Positions 1-6,733 are shown, counted from the first letter of the stretch. The stretch: 6,929 nucleotides of DNA from Pseudomonadota bacterium (GCA_018816605.1 JAHIVS010000678.1:1-6929); one strand, 5' to 3'. The notes: generated by a model from the sequence alone, not told the origin. Program-made: numbers and translations.

Positions 1-2
1 CC

Positions 3-548
3 CATTCCACAGGCATGGTAGAATGTTTGTCCCGCCTGTCTGACCACGATTTGTGGACTGAACGAAAAAAATGGATAGAACAAGCCCCGCAGTTTAAACG
101 CAGAGGGGTTGGCATCTCTGCTGTGTTCAACGGCATGGGCTATGGCCATGGTCTGCCCGACTCTGCCGTGGCCAAGGTTCGGCTGACCCAATCGGGCACC
201 ATCCGGGTGTACAACGGGGTCAGCGACATGGGCCAGGGCAATGGTGCCACCTTTGTCCACATGGCCGGGGAAATCCTCTGCCAGGGACAGGAGACCATGG
301 AACTAGTACAGCCGGACACGGACCGCACCCACCCGTCGGGATCATCCTCTGCCGGGCGCACCACCTACACCTGCGGCAACGCCCTGATAAAAGCCTGTAC
401 CGCCCTCCGGGACAAGCGTTACAACCGGGCCGCCCTCATGCTGCTCACAGATGCGGCCCAGGGGTTTGCCATGGTTACCGGCGCCAGGTGGCGGGCAATC
501 TGGTGCTGCGCCTGGCAGCCCTGTAGCATCCCGTCAGGGTCAACTTGA
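3..548 (+). pseudogene. Xanthine dehydrogenase-type molybdopterin-binding subunit, internal fragment, 3'-truncated
   Basis: This is the middle of the large (molybdenum cofactor) subunit of a xanthine dehydrogenase/aldehyde oxidase family hydroxylase. The open frame enters from the left edge, so the ATG at 15 is probably internal. Recognisable pieces in order are FKRRGVGISAVFNGMGYG, the cofactor-contacting stretch GVSDMGQGNGATFVHMAGEI, QPDTDRTHPSGSSSAGRTTY and RAALMLLTDAAQGFAMV. Family resemblance stops at about 476-486. The frame then runs through unrelated, Trp/Cys-rich residues to a TGA at 546-548. An intact subunit would continue for roughly 300 more residues, including the C-terminal segment with the catalytic glutamate, none of which is present. 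The locus therefore cannot encode a working hydroxylase here. Family assignment is firm and the pseudogene reading is likely; a sequencing or assembly error is the main alternative. An enoyl-CoA hydratase-like gene follows. Confidence 0.8.
476..526 (+). pseudogene. Probable C-terminal tail of a molybdenum hydroxylase FAD-binding subunit
   Basis: In the frame beginning at 476 the DNA reads YRRQVAGNLVLRLAAL followed by a TAG at 524-526. A Tyr-Arg-Arg-x-x-(A/V)-(G/x)-x-L-x-x-R-A-L pattern just before the stop is how the FAD-binding (CoxM/XdhB-like) subunits of molybdenum hydroxylases commonly end. Upstream of about 476 this frame makes no sense as protein, whereas the other frame there matches the molybdopterin subunit. 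The simplest reading is that a deletion joined the middle of one subunit gene to the very end of its neighbour. The match is only about 16 residues long, so a chance resemblance is possible. Confidence 0.45.
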
Positions 549-584
549 AAAGGACCGATTACATAACAATGACCCCCAAGAACC

Positions 585-591
585 AAGGAGG
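585..591 (+). promoter_or_regulatory. Ribosome binding site that fixes the start at 596
   Basis: AAGGAGG is a strong Shine-Dalgarno sequence ending four bases before the ATG at 596. It argues against the upstream in-frame TTG at 545, which has no comparable site. Confidence 0.8.
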
Positions 592-595
592 TATC

Positions 596-1378
596 ATGAC
601 AAAATTTGAAACCGTTCTCATTGAAACAAGTGACACCCATGTGGGAACCCTGACCCTGAACCGGCCGGAAAGTCTGAACACCTTTAACAGTCAAATGGCA
701 GGCGAACTGGACCAGGCATTGGGGGAGCTGGATGCCGACCCCAAGGTACGGGTTATTCTTCTGAAGGCAGCCGGCCGTGCCTTTTGCGCCGGCATTGATG
801 TAAAAGAGCTGGCCGGAAAAACTGCCCTTGAATACCGGGAGTGGATCGGCAGAATGGAGCGGCCCCTTGTGCATATTGCAAACATGAGAACCCCTGTTAT
901 TGCACAGCTGAACGGTTTCGCCGCTGCCAACGGCATGGGCCTGATCGCCGCCTGCGACCTGGTCATTGCCGCGGACACCTCCCGCATGGGCCTTACCGCC
1001 ATCAATGTGGGATTAAATTGTGTGGGCCCTGTCATTCCCGTTGCCCGTTGCGTGGGCCGGAAAAAAGCATTGGAACTTTTGCTTTACGGACGATTGTTAA
1101 AGGCCCCCGAAGCCCTGGCCCTGGGGCTGATCAATAAAATAGTTCCCAAGGATGACCTCGACACCCAGGCCCTTGCCTGGGCAAAAGAGCTGGCACAAAA
1201 AAGCCCCATTGCCGTCCAGATTGCCAAAACTGCGTTTTACGCCTCCGAAGACATGCATTATATGGCCCAATTTGAGTATATGAATGAGGCCTTTACACGT
1301 TTGTGCACCACAGACGATGCAAAGGAAGGGGTCGCCGCCTTTTTTGAAAAACGCACCCCGATATGGCAGGAAAAATAA
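596..1378 (+). CDS. Enoyl-CoA hydratase/isomerase family protein, ECHDC3-like, lacking both catalytic glutamates
   Basis: A 260-residue crotonase-fold protein, presumably cytoplasmic and acting on an acyl-CoA thioester. The first oxyanion-hole segment AFCAGIDVKEL (62-72) and the second, NGFAAANGMG (106-115), are recognisable. The stretch INVGL (136-140) and the ending FFEKRTPIW (249-257) resemble the ECHDC3 branch. Aligned by eye to rat mitochondrial enoyl-CoA hydratase, Glu144 corresponds to Gly115 and Glu164 to Ala135. Both acid/base residues are absent, so ordinary hydration of enoyl-CoA is doubtful and the substrate is unknown. The ATG at 596 is chosen because AAGGAGG at 585-591 lies directly upstream and it gives the normal family length; a TTG at 545 in the same frame would add 17 unlikely residues. 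It follows the hydroxylase scar by 69 bases and may once have been in its operon. Confidence 0.88.
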   Translation: MTKFETVLIETSDTHVGTLTLNRPESLNTFNSQMAGELDQALGELDADPKVRVILLKAAGRAFCAGIDVKELAGKTALEYREWIGRMERPLVHIANMRTPVIAQLNGFAAANGMGLIAACDLVIAADTSRMGLTAINVGLNCVGPVIPVARCVGRKKALELLLYGRLLKAPEALALGLINKIVPKDDLDTQALAWAKELAQKSPIAVQIAKTAFYASEDMHYMAQFEYMNEAFTRLCTTDDAKEGVAAFFEKRTPIWQEK

Positions 1379-1390
1379 AACAATTGCTTA

Positions 1391-1414
1391 GATTCTTGTC
1401 GGACAACAAGAATC
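1391..1414. repeat. Perfect 9-bp inverted repeat (stem-loop) after the first crotonase gene
   Basis: GATTCTTGT (1391-1399) and ACAAGAATC (1406-1414) are exact reverse complements separated by a six-base loop, 12 bases after the stop at 1376-1378. The stem is AT-rich and is followed by ATTCCTTGCAC, not a run of T, so it is not a textbook intrinsic terminator. It could act as a weak or factor-assisted terminator, a 3'-end RNA stabiliser, or a protein-binding site for the downstream operon. Confidence 0.5.
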
Positions 1415-1529
1415 ATTCCTTGCACTCACTGGGTAAAACCGTTAAGTATGGACAAGAAACGTGACATAAACAATCAGGGTTCTTTTTTTCAACGTCCAAA
1501 TTTCAAAAACACCATGAAGAATCCAGACT

Positions 1530-1565
1530 GCCAATCGGGCAATTTTTAAATTGGCCATTGGCCAA
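1530..1565. promoter_or_regulatory. Overlapping palindromes built on GCCAAT/ATTGGC, possible operator or leader structure
   Basis: GCCAAT (1530-1535) is followed by CAATTT-TT-AAATTG (1540-1553) and then by TTGGCCATTGGCCAA (1551-1565), a perfect 7-1-7 palindrome. The second palindrome also contains a tandem ATTGGCC (1550-1556 and 1557-1563). The segment ends 11 bases before the ribosome binding site of the next gene. Spacing and symmetry suit a repressor operator. In RNA, GCCAAT could pair with either ATTGGC copy, giving mutually exclusive hairpins near the start site. No specific regulator family is identified. Confidence 0.4.
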
Positions 1566-1576
1566 CTCCTTTCACA

Positions 1577-1583
1577 AGAGGTG
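1577..1583 (+). promoter_or_regulatory. Ribosome binding site that fixes the start at 1590
   Basis: AGAGGTG lies six bases before the ATG at 1590. It favours this start over an in-frame TTG at 1551, which falls inside the palindrome cluster. Confidence 0.65.
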
Positions 1584-1589
1584 AATCCC

Positions 1590-2354
1590 ATGGAATATGA
1601 CTGTATCCTTTATGAAAAAAAGGACAGGATCGGGCTGATTCGGTTGAACAGACCCAAAGTGCTCAATGCAATGAACCGGCAGCTCTGGATTGAGATGCAG
1701 GATGTCCTCGACAGGGCAAAACAGGACAATGATGTAAAGGCACTGATCATAACAGGTGTCGGCCGCGCTTTTTCAACCGGGGCTGATCTTAAGGATTCAA
1801 AAGGCAGAAGCATAGAAGACTACAGGATCTACCTTGAGTCCTTACAGGAGGCATCCAGAAAGATCATCCGGTTTGAAAAACCAACCATTGCGGCCATTAA
1901 CGGGTACGCGCTGGGTTCCGGGTATGAGCTTGCCCTGGCCTGTGATATCCGGATTGCCGCCCAAGAGGCCCTTATCGGATCCCCTGAGGCAAAGGTAACC
2001 TCTTCTGTCACAGGGGGGGCATTCCGTCTTGTCCAGGATCTGGTCGGTCCGGGTAAGGCCAAAGAGCTGTTGTTTACTGCAGAAAACATCACTGGCATTG
2101 AAGCCGAGCGTATTGGCCTTGTCAACAAAGCGGTCCCGCTGGAGGCACTCATGGACGAGGCGTTTAATATGGCCCAGAAGATTGTTGCCAATTCTTCTTT
2201 TTCCCTGAAAGTCATCAAAAAAGGATTTCTCATGGCCCAGGGTGAGTGCAGTCTTGAGGCATTGATGGAGTATGAGATTGAAGGATGTCTGGCCTGTGTT
2301 TCAACAAAAGAAAGAAACCAGTCCTTGGAAAACTTTGCGCAACGGAAAAAATAA
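1590..2354 (+). CDS. Enoyl-CoA hydratase/isomerase family protein with intact catalytic residues
   Basis: A 254-residue crotonase. Classical members add water across the 2,3 double bond of enoyl-CoA esters in beta-oxidation and related routes. The first oxyanion-hole segment is GRAFSTGADLKD (58-69) and the second is NGYALGSGYELALACD (104-119). By eye alignment to rat enoyl-CoA hydratase, Glu113 matches catalytic Glu144 and Glu133 (in GSPEAK) matches Glu164, so hydratase or mechanistically similar lyase chemistry is possible, unlike in the crotonase upstream. The length is normal. It is the first gene of a tight operon: the acyl-CoA synthetase start lies 16 bases after its stop. That context suggests its substrate is the CoA thioester made or used by the synthetase. 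The exact substrate, including whether it could eliminate ammonia from a beta-aminoacyl-CoA, cannot be read from the sequence. Confidence 0.9.
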   Translation: MEYDCILYEKKDRIGLIRLNRPKVLNAMNRQLWIEMQDVLDRAKQDNDVKALIITGVGRAFSTGADLKDSKGRSIEDYRIYLESLQEASRKIIRFEKPTIAAINGYALGSGYELALACDIRIAAQEALIGSPEAKVTSSVTGGAFRLVQDLVGPGKAKELLFTAENITGIEAERIGLVNKAVPLEALMDEAFNMAQKIVANSSFSLKVIKKGFLMAQGECSLEALMEYEIEGCLACVSTKERNQSLENFAQRKK

Positions 2355-2370
2355 TCAAAGGAAACCCGTT

Positions 2371-4521
2371 ATGTTAGATAGAGTCCTCAACGCAAAATCA
2401 GTGGCCATCATCGGTGCATCAAAAAATAAAACCAAGCGGGGCTTTCAGGCCATTAAAACGCTTTTGGCAGATGGTTTTGAAGGAAATATTTATCCGGTAA
2501 ACCCAAAAGAAGATAAGATATTGGGTCTTAAATGTTATACCGACATTACACAAATCGATGCCCCGGTTGACCTTGCCTTGATTACAACACCTGCCGGGAC
2601 AATCCCGAAAATTTTAAAAAAATGCGGTGAAAAAAAGGTTGCCGGGGCCATTATTATCGCCGGTGGTTTCAGGGAGCTGGGTGCCAAAGGGAAGGCCCTT
2701 GAACTTGAGGCGGTTGCTGTTGCAAAACAGGCCGGTGTCAGATTGATCGGGCCCAACACCTCGGGGATGATCAATCTTAAAACCAATATGAACCTTGTGG
2801 GTATTCAAAACCCCCCCAGGGGAAACATCGCCTTGCTGTGTCAAAGCGGCAACATGGCCCTGACACTTATCACAGAGGCGACGATCCGAAAACACGAAGG
2901 GTTTACCTACTATGTGGGTGTCGGTAATGAATCGGATATCAAGTTTCATGAGTATCTTGAATTTTTCAGAAATGATCCGGAAACCAAAGCCATCCTGATG
3001 TATGTTGAGGGTATGAGTGAAGGACGAAAATTTTTGCAGGAAGCCCACAATACAAGCATTAAAAAACCCATCGTCCTTTTAAAGAGCGGAAGATCCGCTA
3101 CAGGCAAAAAATCGGCAGGGTCCCATACCGGTTCTCTGGCCGGGATGAGCGAAGTGTCAAATCGCGCCTATGAGCGTGCCGGTATCATTGTGATTGAAAA
3201 CTCCGATGAATTGTTTCCGGTGGCAGAAACCCTTTCAAGCCAGCCGCCCATTAAAAGCAATACCATCGCCATTCTTGCCGATGGCGGAGGCCATGCCACC
3301 ATTGCTGCGGATCTTTTGAGTGATTATGGCATTCATCTGCCGGAATTGTCCGATATCACCAAGGCAAAATTAAGGCAGCTCCTTCCGGACGCCGCATCCG
3401 TTGTCAATCCAGTTGATGTGGCCGGCGGTACCGATTCTGATCCCAGCCTGTTCGCCGATTGTGCCAAGATCATCCTAAAAGATCCCAATGTCGGCGGTTT
3501 ACTGGTGGTCGGGCTTTTCGGCGGTTATGGTATCCGATTTGAAGAAAGCCTTTCCATAGGGGAGGAAGCTGCAGCCCATCGATTCGGGGCAATGGTAAAA
3601 AAGAGACACAAACCGATTTTTGTACATTCCCTCTATAGCTCATATGACTCCAGAGCACTGGATTTACTGCGGCACTACGATATACCGGTTCATGATTCTC
3701 TGGATATTTCGTGTAAATGTGTGGCCTCGCTTTGTAAATACGGAAAGTATTTAAAATCCTACCATGGGAAAACCAATTTTGTCTTTAACTGGCGGGCCAA
3801 GGCCAAAACAGAAGGCCGGCAGATTATTGAAACTGCCAGAAAAGAAGGCCGGCATGTACTTTTAGAACATGAAGCCAAACAATTGATCAAGCTCCATGGG
3901 GCTCCGACATCAATCGGCCAGGTGGCTAAAAATCAGGAGGATGCCTGGGCCATTGCCGCAAACATCATCGAGAGTGGTGACTCCAAAGAAACGGTTGTCC
4001 TGAAAATTGTTTCACCCGATATCCTGCACAAAAGCGATGCCGGCGGGGTTAAGTTGAGTCTGCGTTCGGAAAGTGATATAAAAACAGGTTTTCAGCAAAT
4101 TATTAAAAGTGCCGGGGCCTACAATCCGGATGCCGATATCCGGGGTGTTCTTGTCGCACCAATGGCAAAAAAAGGTCTTGAAATCATCATTGGAACCAAA
4201 ATAGATGAATTGTTCGGGCCGGTGATCATGTACGGACTGGGCGGTATCATGGTTGAGATCATGAAAGATGTAACCTTCTGGGTTTTACCGGTTTCACCCA
4301 TCTCCTGTAAAAAAATGCTGGAGGACACACGGTCTTCGGTGCTTTTAGACGGTGTGCGGGGCCAGAAAGGATACGACAAGCCCGCATTGAGAAAACTTAT
4401 TTCCATGTGCTCTGAGCTTATTGAATCCTACCCGGAAATTGAAGAAATGGATCTAAACCCGGTTCTTGTGTATGAAAAGGGTCTGGATGTTGTGGATGCC
4501 AGAATAATATTAAAAAAATAG
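2371..4521 (+). CDS. ADP-forming acyl-CoA synthetase (acetate--CoA ligase type), fused alpha and beta parts
   Basis: A 716-residue enzyme of the NDP-forming acyl-CoA synthetase family. It interconverts acid + CoA + ATP with acyl-CoA + ADP + phosphate through a phosphohistidine. The N-terminal CoA-binding Rossmann domain (about 1-130) starts with SVAIIGASKN. The succinyl-CoA ligase-like domains (about 150-460) contain CQSGN and SHTGSLAG, whose His252 fits the phosphohistidine of the alpha part. The C-terminal ATP-grasp part (about 490-716) has SPDILHKSDAGGV (548-560; His553 is likely the second phospho-carrier), YGLGGIMVEIMKD (621-633) and MDLNPVLV (693-700). All expected domains are present. 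Trp637 sits where I recall arginine (VSFR) in relatives. The ATG at 2371 is preceded by AAAGGA at 2357-2362; earlier in-frame starts overlap the upstream gene. Direction (acid activation or ATP recovery) and acid specificity are unknown. Confidence 0.92.
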   Translation: MLDRVLNAKSVAIIGASKNKTKRGFQAIKTLLADGFEGNIYPVNPKEDKILGLKCYTDITQIDAPVDLALITTPAGTIPKILKKCGEKKVAGAIIIAGGFRELGAKGKALELEAVAVAKQAGVRLIGPNTSGMINLKTNMNLVGIQNPPRGNIALLCQSGNMALTLITEATIRKHEGFTYYVGVGNESDIKFHEYLEFFRNDPETKAILMYVEGMSEGRKFLQEAHNTSIKKPIVLLKSGRSATGKKSAGSHTGSLAGMSEVSNRAYERAGIIVIENSDELFPVAETLSSQPPIKSNTIAILADGGGHATIAADLLSDYGIHLPELSDITKAKLRQLLPDAASVVNPVDVAGGTDSDPSLFADCAKIILKDPNVGGLLVVGLFGGYGIRFEESLSIGEEAAAHRFGAMVKKRHKPIFVHSLYSSYDSRALDLLRHYDIPVHDSLDISCKCVASLCKYGKYLKSYHGKTNFVFNWRAKAKTEGRQIIETARKEGRHVLLEHEAKQLIKLHGAPTSIGQVAKNQEDAWAIAANIIESGDSKETVVLKIVSPDILHKSDAGGVKLSLRSESDIKTGFQQIIKSAGAYNPDADIRGVLVAPMAKKGLEIIIGTKIDELFGPVIMYGLGGIMVEIMKDVTFWVLPVSPISCKKMLEDTRSSVLLDGVRGQKGYDKPALRKLISMCSELIESYPEIEEMDLNPVLVYEKGLDVVDARIILKK

Positions 4522-4523
4522 GA
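4520..4523 (+). promoter_or_regulatory. Ribosome binding site overlapping the upstream stop codon; supports a TTG start at 4529
   Basis: AGGA at 4520-4523 shares bases with the TAG (4519-4521) of the synthetase gene and lies five bases before TTG at 4529. Overlap of stop and ribosome binding site suggests translational coupling. The next in-frame ATG, at 4586, has no clear site upstream. Confidence 0.55.
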
Positions 4524-4528
4524 TTACC

Positions 4529-6733
4529 TTGCCTTTTTTAAATGAATTAAAACAGACCCTTCCCAATGTAAAAGCCTACAGGCTCATGCAGCAGTTATTT
4601 ATGGAAAACCAGAGGCTTAACCATATTATCTGCAATTCAAAAACCCTTCCTCAGGCAAAAAAGAAATTGAAAGCATGGGCACTGGATGTTCTTTGTGAAA
4701 ACAAAGACGCCTATTTTTATTTTACCGAACAAAAAAGGGGGAAAGCCCAGCTGGAAAAACTGCGATCCAAGGATTATGCTGCCATTCGGATTTTGGATTA
4801 TATCCACCATTCAGGCCAGAAATTTGAAGACCCTAATCTCAAAGGGGAAATTGTGGAAAATGATCCCTTCGCGATTCTCATGGAATGTGGCCGCAGGGGA
4901 ACCGGCGGAGGGACGCCTGCATTTTTTTATGATATGATTCATCTTTTCAGACAATTCTCAGGAAGTCAAACACCAAAAGAACCCGACAAACTTGATATCT
5001 CAACATGGATGGACCGGTATTCTTCAGGGCTTGATCCGGAAGTTGTCGGGTTAAGAAAAAAAAATCAACTTCGGATATTGAAAATTATCATTAAAAAAAT
5101 TGATGAAAAAAAAATCAACAGCAAACAATATTGTTTTAAAAAAGGGATGTCCGGGCAAAAAAAACTGGCCCTTGCCAAAGCATGGTGGAACGATTACAGA
5201 TTCCATCTCAAATTTGCAGTTCGAACCCCTGAAGATCTGAATGAAATGCTTGATTACTCCCTTGACCGAGAGGTCATGGGCAATTTAAAACAGGCCCAAA
5301 AGGTTGGAATTCCCATCTTTGTAAATCCCTATTACCTGTCACTGCTGGACACCCAGGCATCGGTTATCTCCCTGGGGGCCGATCTTGCCATCCGGCAATA
5401 TATGATCTATTCAAAGGAGCTGGTCAACGAATTCGGCAATATCAATGCATGGGAAAAAGAAGATGTTGTGGAGCCCGGTAAACCCAATGCTGCAGGCTGG
5501 ATCATCCCGGACGATTGTCTTCACAGGCGATACCCGAATGTTGCCATTTTGATTCCCAAGGGCATGGGGCGTGCCTGCGGCGGACTGTGTTCAATCTGCC
5601 AGAGGATGTATGGGTTTCAGCAGGGCGATTTAAATTTTAATCTTGAAAAATTAAAGGACAAGGTCTCATTGGATGGCCGCCTGGAAGCCTCTATCGCCTA
5701 TTTTGAAAATGACTCCCAGTTAAGGGATGTCCTCATCACCGGCGGTGATGCCTTGATGAGTACCAATAAAGTTCTTAGAAAAATTCTTCAGAATGTGTAT
5801 CAGATGGCCAAAAGAAAGCAGCGGGCCAATATGAACCGAAAACAAGGAGAAAAATACGCAGAGATCTTAAGGGTTAGGCTGGGGACAAGGCTTCCGGTCT
5901 ACCTTCCCATGAGAATCCAGTCCGGCCTTGTCAACATCCTTGCTGAATTTAAAGAAAAGGCAACCAAAATAGGCATTCAACAATTTGTGTTCCAGACGCA
6001 TTTTGAATCTCCCATGGAAATAACGCCTGAAACAAAATCATGTGTAGATCAGCTGAACAAGGCCGGGTGGATTGTCACCAACCAGCTGGTATTTACATCT
6101 GCCGCCTCCAGAAGAGGGCATACGGCAAAACTTCGGAAAACACTCAATGATATCGGTGTTCTTCCCTATTATTCTTTCACCGTTAAGGGATATATGGAAA
6201 ACAGCCATCTTTTTTCACCCAATGCCCGGCTGGTTCAAGAAAGTATGGAAGAGAAAAAAATCGGGATCCTGCCTGAAAAATTTTCCCCGGCTTTAAGACA
6301 ACTGCCCCTGAATGCTGAAAATATTGTTCATCGACTTTCAAAGGTGCGGACAGATGCCGGCATCCCTTTCCTGGCAACGGACAGGAATGTTCTCAATCTT
6401 CCCGGGGTGGGCAAGAGCCTGACATTCAGAACCATCGGCATTACCAATGACGGCAGAAGAATCCTTGAATTTGATCACGATACGACAAGGGCCCATAGTC
6501 CGATCATCCGAAAAATGGGGAAAGTCACCATCATTGAATCCAAAAGCATCCATGATTACCTTCAGCAGCTTGACGATATGGGGGAAGAGGTGTCCGAATA
6601 TGCATCCATCTACGGATATTCGTTAAGCGAAACCGAACCCAGGGATCTTATTTTTGAATATCCGGCGTATGATTACCCTGTGACAAAAAAAATTACAAAT
6701 CTGGATCTTCATTTAAGGAACCCGGATCCATAG
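4529..6733 (+). CDS. Long KamA-family radical SAM/PLP aminomutase-like protein, possibly glutamate 2,3-aminomutase-like
   Basis: A 734-residue relative of lysine 2,3-aminomutase, which moves an alpha-amino group to the beta carbon using S-adenosylmethionine, a [4Fe-4S] cluster and PLP. The aminomutase core begins near WWNDYRFHLKFAVRT (219-233) and PYYLSLLD (267-274). Cluster cysteines are Cys350, Cys354 and Cys357 in CGGLCSIC; Arg359 fits substrate-carboxylate Arg134; ITGGDAL (403-409) is the SAM-contacting GGD; Lys629 in LPGVGK fits PLP Lys337. Side-chain-binding Asp293 and Asp330 of lysine aminomutase appear as Lys553 and Asn623, the pair reported in glutamate 2,3-aminomutase; the second alignment is less sure. 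The N-terminal ~215 residues (with GRRGTGGGTPAFF, 121-133) and about 33 extra residues between the two pocket positions are not in classical enzymes, which are about 420 residues. The TTG start is supported by the adjacent AGGA. Substrate unproven. Confidence 0.82.
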   Translation: MPFLNELKQTLPNVKAYRLMQQLFMENQRLNHIICNSKTLPQAKKKLKAWALDVLCENKDAYFYFTEQKRGKAQLEKLRSKDYAAIRILDYIHHSGQKFEDPNLKGEIVENDPFAILMECGRRGTGGGTPAFFYDMIHLFRQFSGSQTPKEPDKLDISTWMDRYSSGLDPEVVGLRKKNQLRILKIIIKKIDEKKINSKQYCFKKGMSGQKKLALAKAWWNDYRFHLKFAVRTPEDLNEMLDYSLDREVMGNLKQAQKVGIPIFVNPYYLSLLDTQASVISLGADLAIRQYMIYSKELVNEFGNINAWEKEDVVEPGKPNAAGWIIPDDCLHRRYPNVAILIPKGMGRACGGLCSICQRMYGFQQGDLNFNLEKLKDKVSLDGRLEASIAYFENDSQLRDVLITGGDALMSTNKVLRKILQNVYQMAKRKQRANMNRKQGEKYAEILRVRLGTRLPVYLPMRIQSGLVNILAEFKEKATKIGIQQFVFQTHFESPMEITPETKSCVDQLNKAGWIVTNQLVFTSAASRRGHTAKLRKTLNDIGVLPYYSFTVKGYMENSHLFSPNARLVQESMEEKKIGILPEKFSPALRQLPLNAENIVHRLSKVRTDAGIPFLATDRNVLNLPGVGKSLTFRTIGITNDGRRILEFDHDTTRAHSPIIRKMGKVTIIESKSIHDYLQQLDDMGEEVSEYASIYGYSLSETEPRDLIFEYPAYDYPVTKKITNLDLHLRNPDP

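Larger units (their letters stand above)
1379..1589. other. Non-coding gap, probable control region of the downstream operon
   Basis: No plausible coding sequence was seen in these 211 bases on either strand. The gap holds the stem-loop at 1391-1414 and the palindrome cluster at 1530-1565. It also marks a change from the more GC-rich genes on the left to the more AT-rich operon on the right. A promoter for the three-gene operon is expected here from the layout, but no convincing -35/-10 pair was found; a TTGCAC at 1420-1425 followed by AAGTAT at 1444-1449 is weak. Confidence 0.5.

Noticed and set aside
477..526. A simple one-base frameshift in the molybdopterin subunit gene
   Set aside because: Shifting frame near 480 gives a stop at 524 after about 15 residues, which resemble the FAD-subunit tail and not the roughly 300 residues still expected from the large subunit.
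545..595. TTG start at 545 for the first crotonase
   Set aside because: It has no good ribosome binding site and adds residues not found in the family, while the ATG at 596 has a strong AAGGAGG.
1420..1449. Sigma-70-like promoter (TTGCAC with AAGTAT)
   Set aside because: The -10 element matches only half of the consensus with an 18-base spacer; AT-rich gaps give such matches by chance.
2272..2370. Upstream in-frame start for the acyl-CoA synthetase inside the preceding gene
   Set aside because: The extra residues are unrelated to the CoA-binding domain, which begins naturally just after the ATG at 2371.
140..3048. Open frames on the minus strand opposite the genes
   Set aside because: They mirror the codon pattern of strong + strand genes, show no recognisable domains and lack ribosome binding sites.
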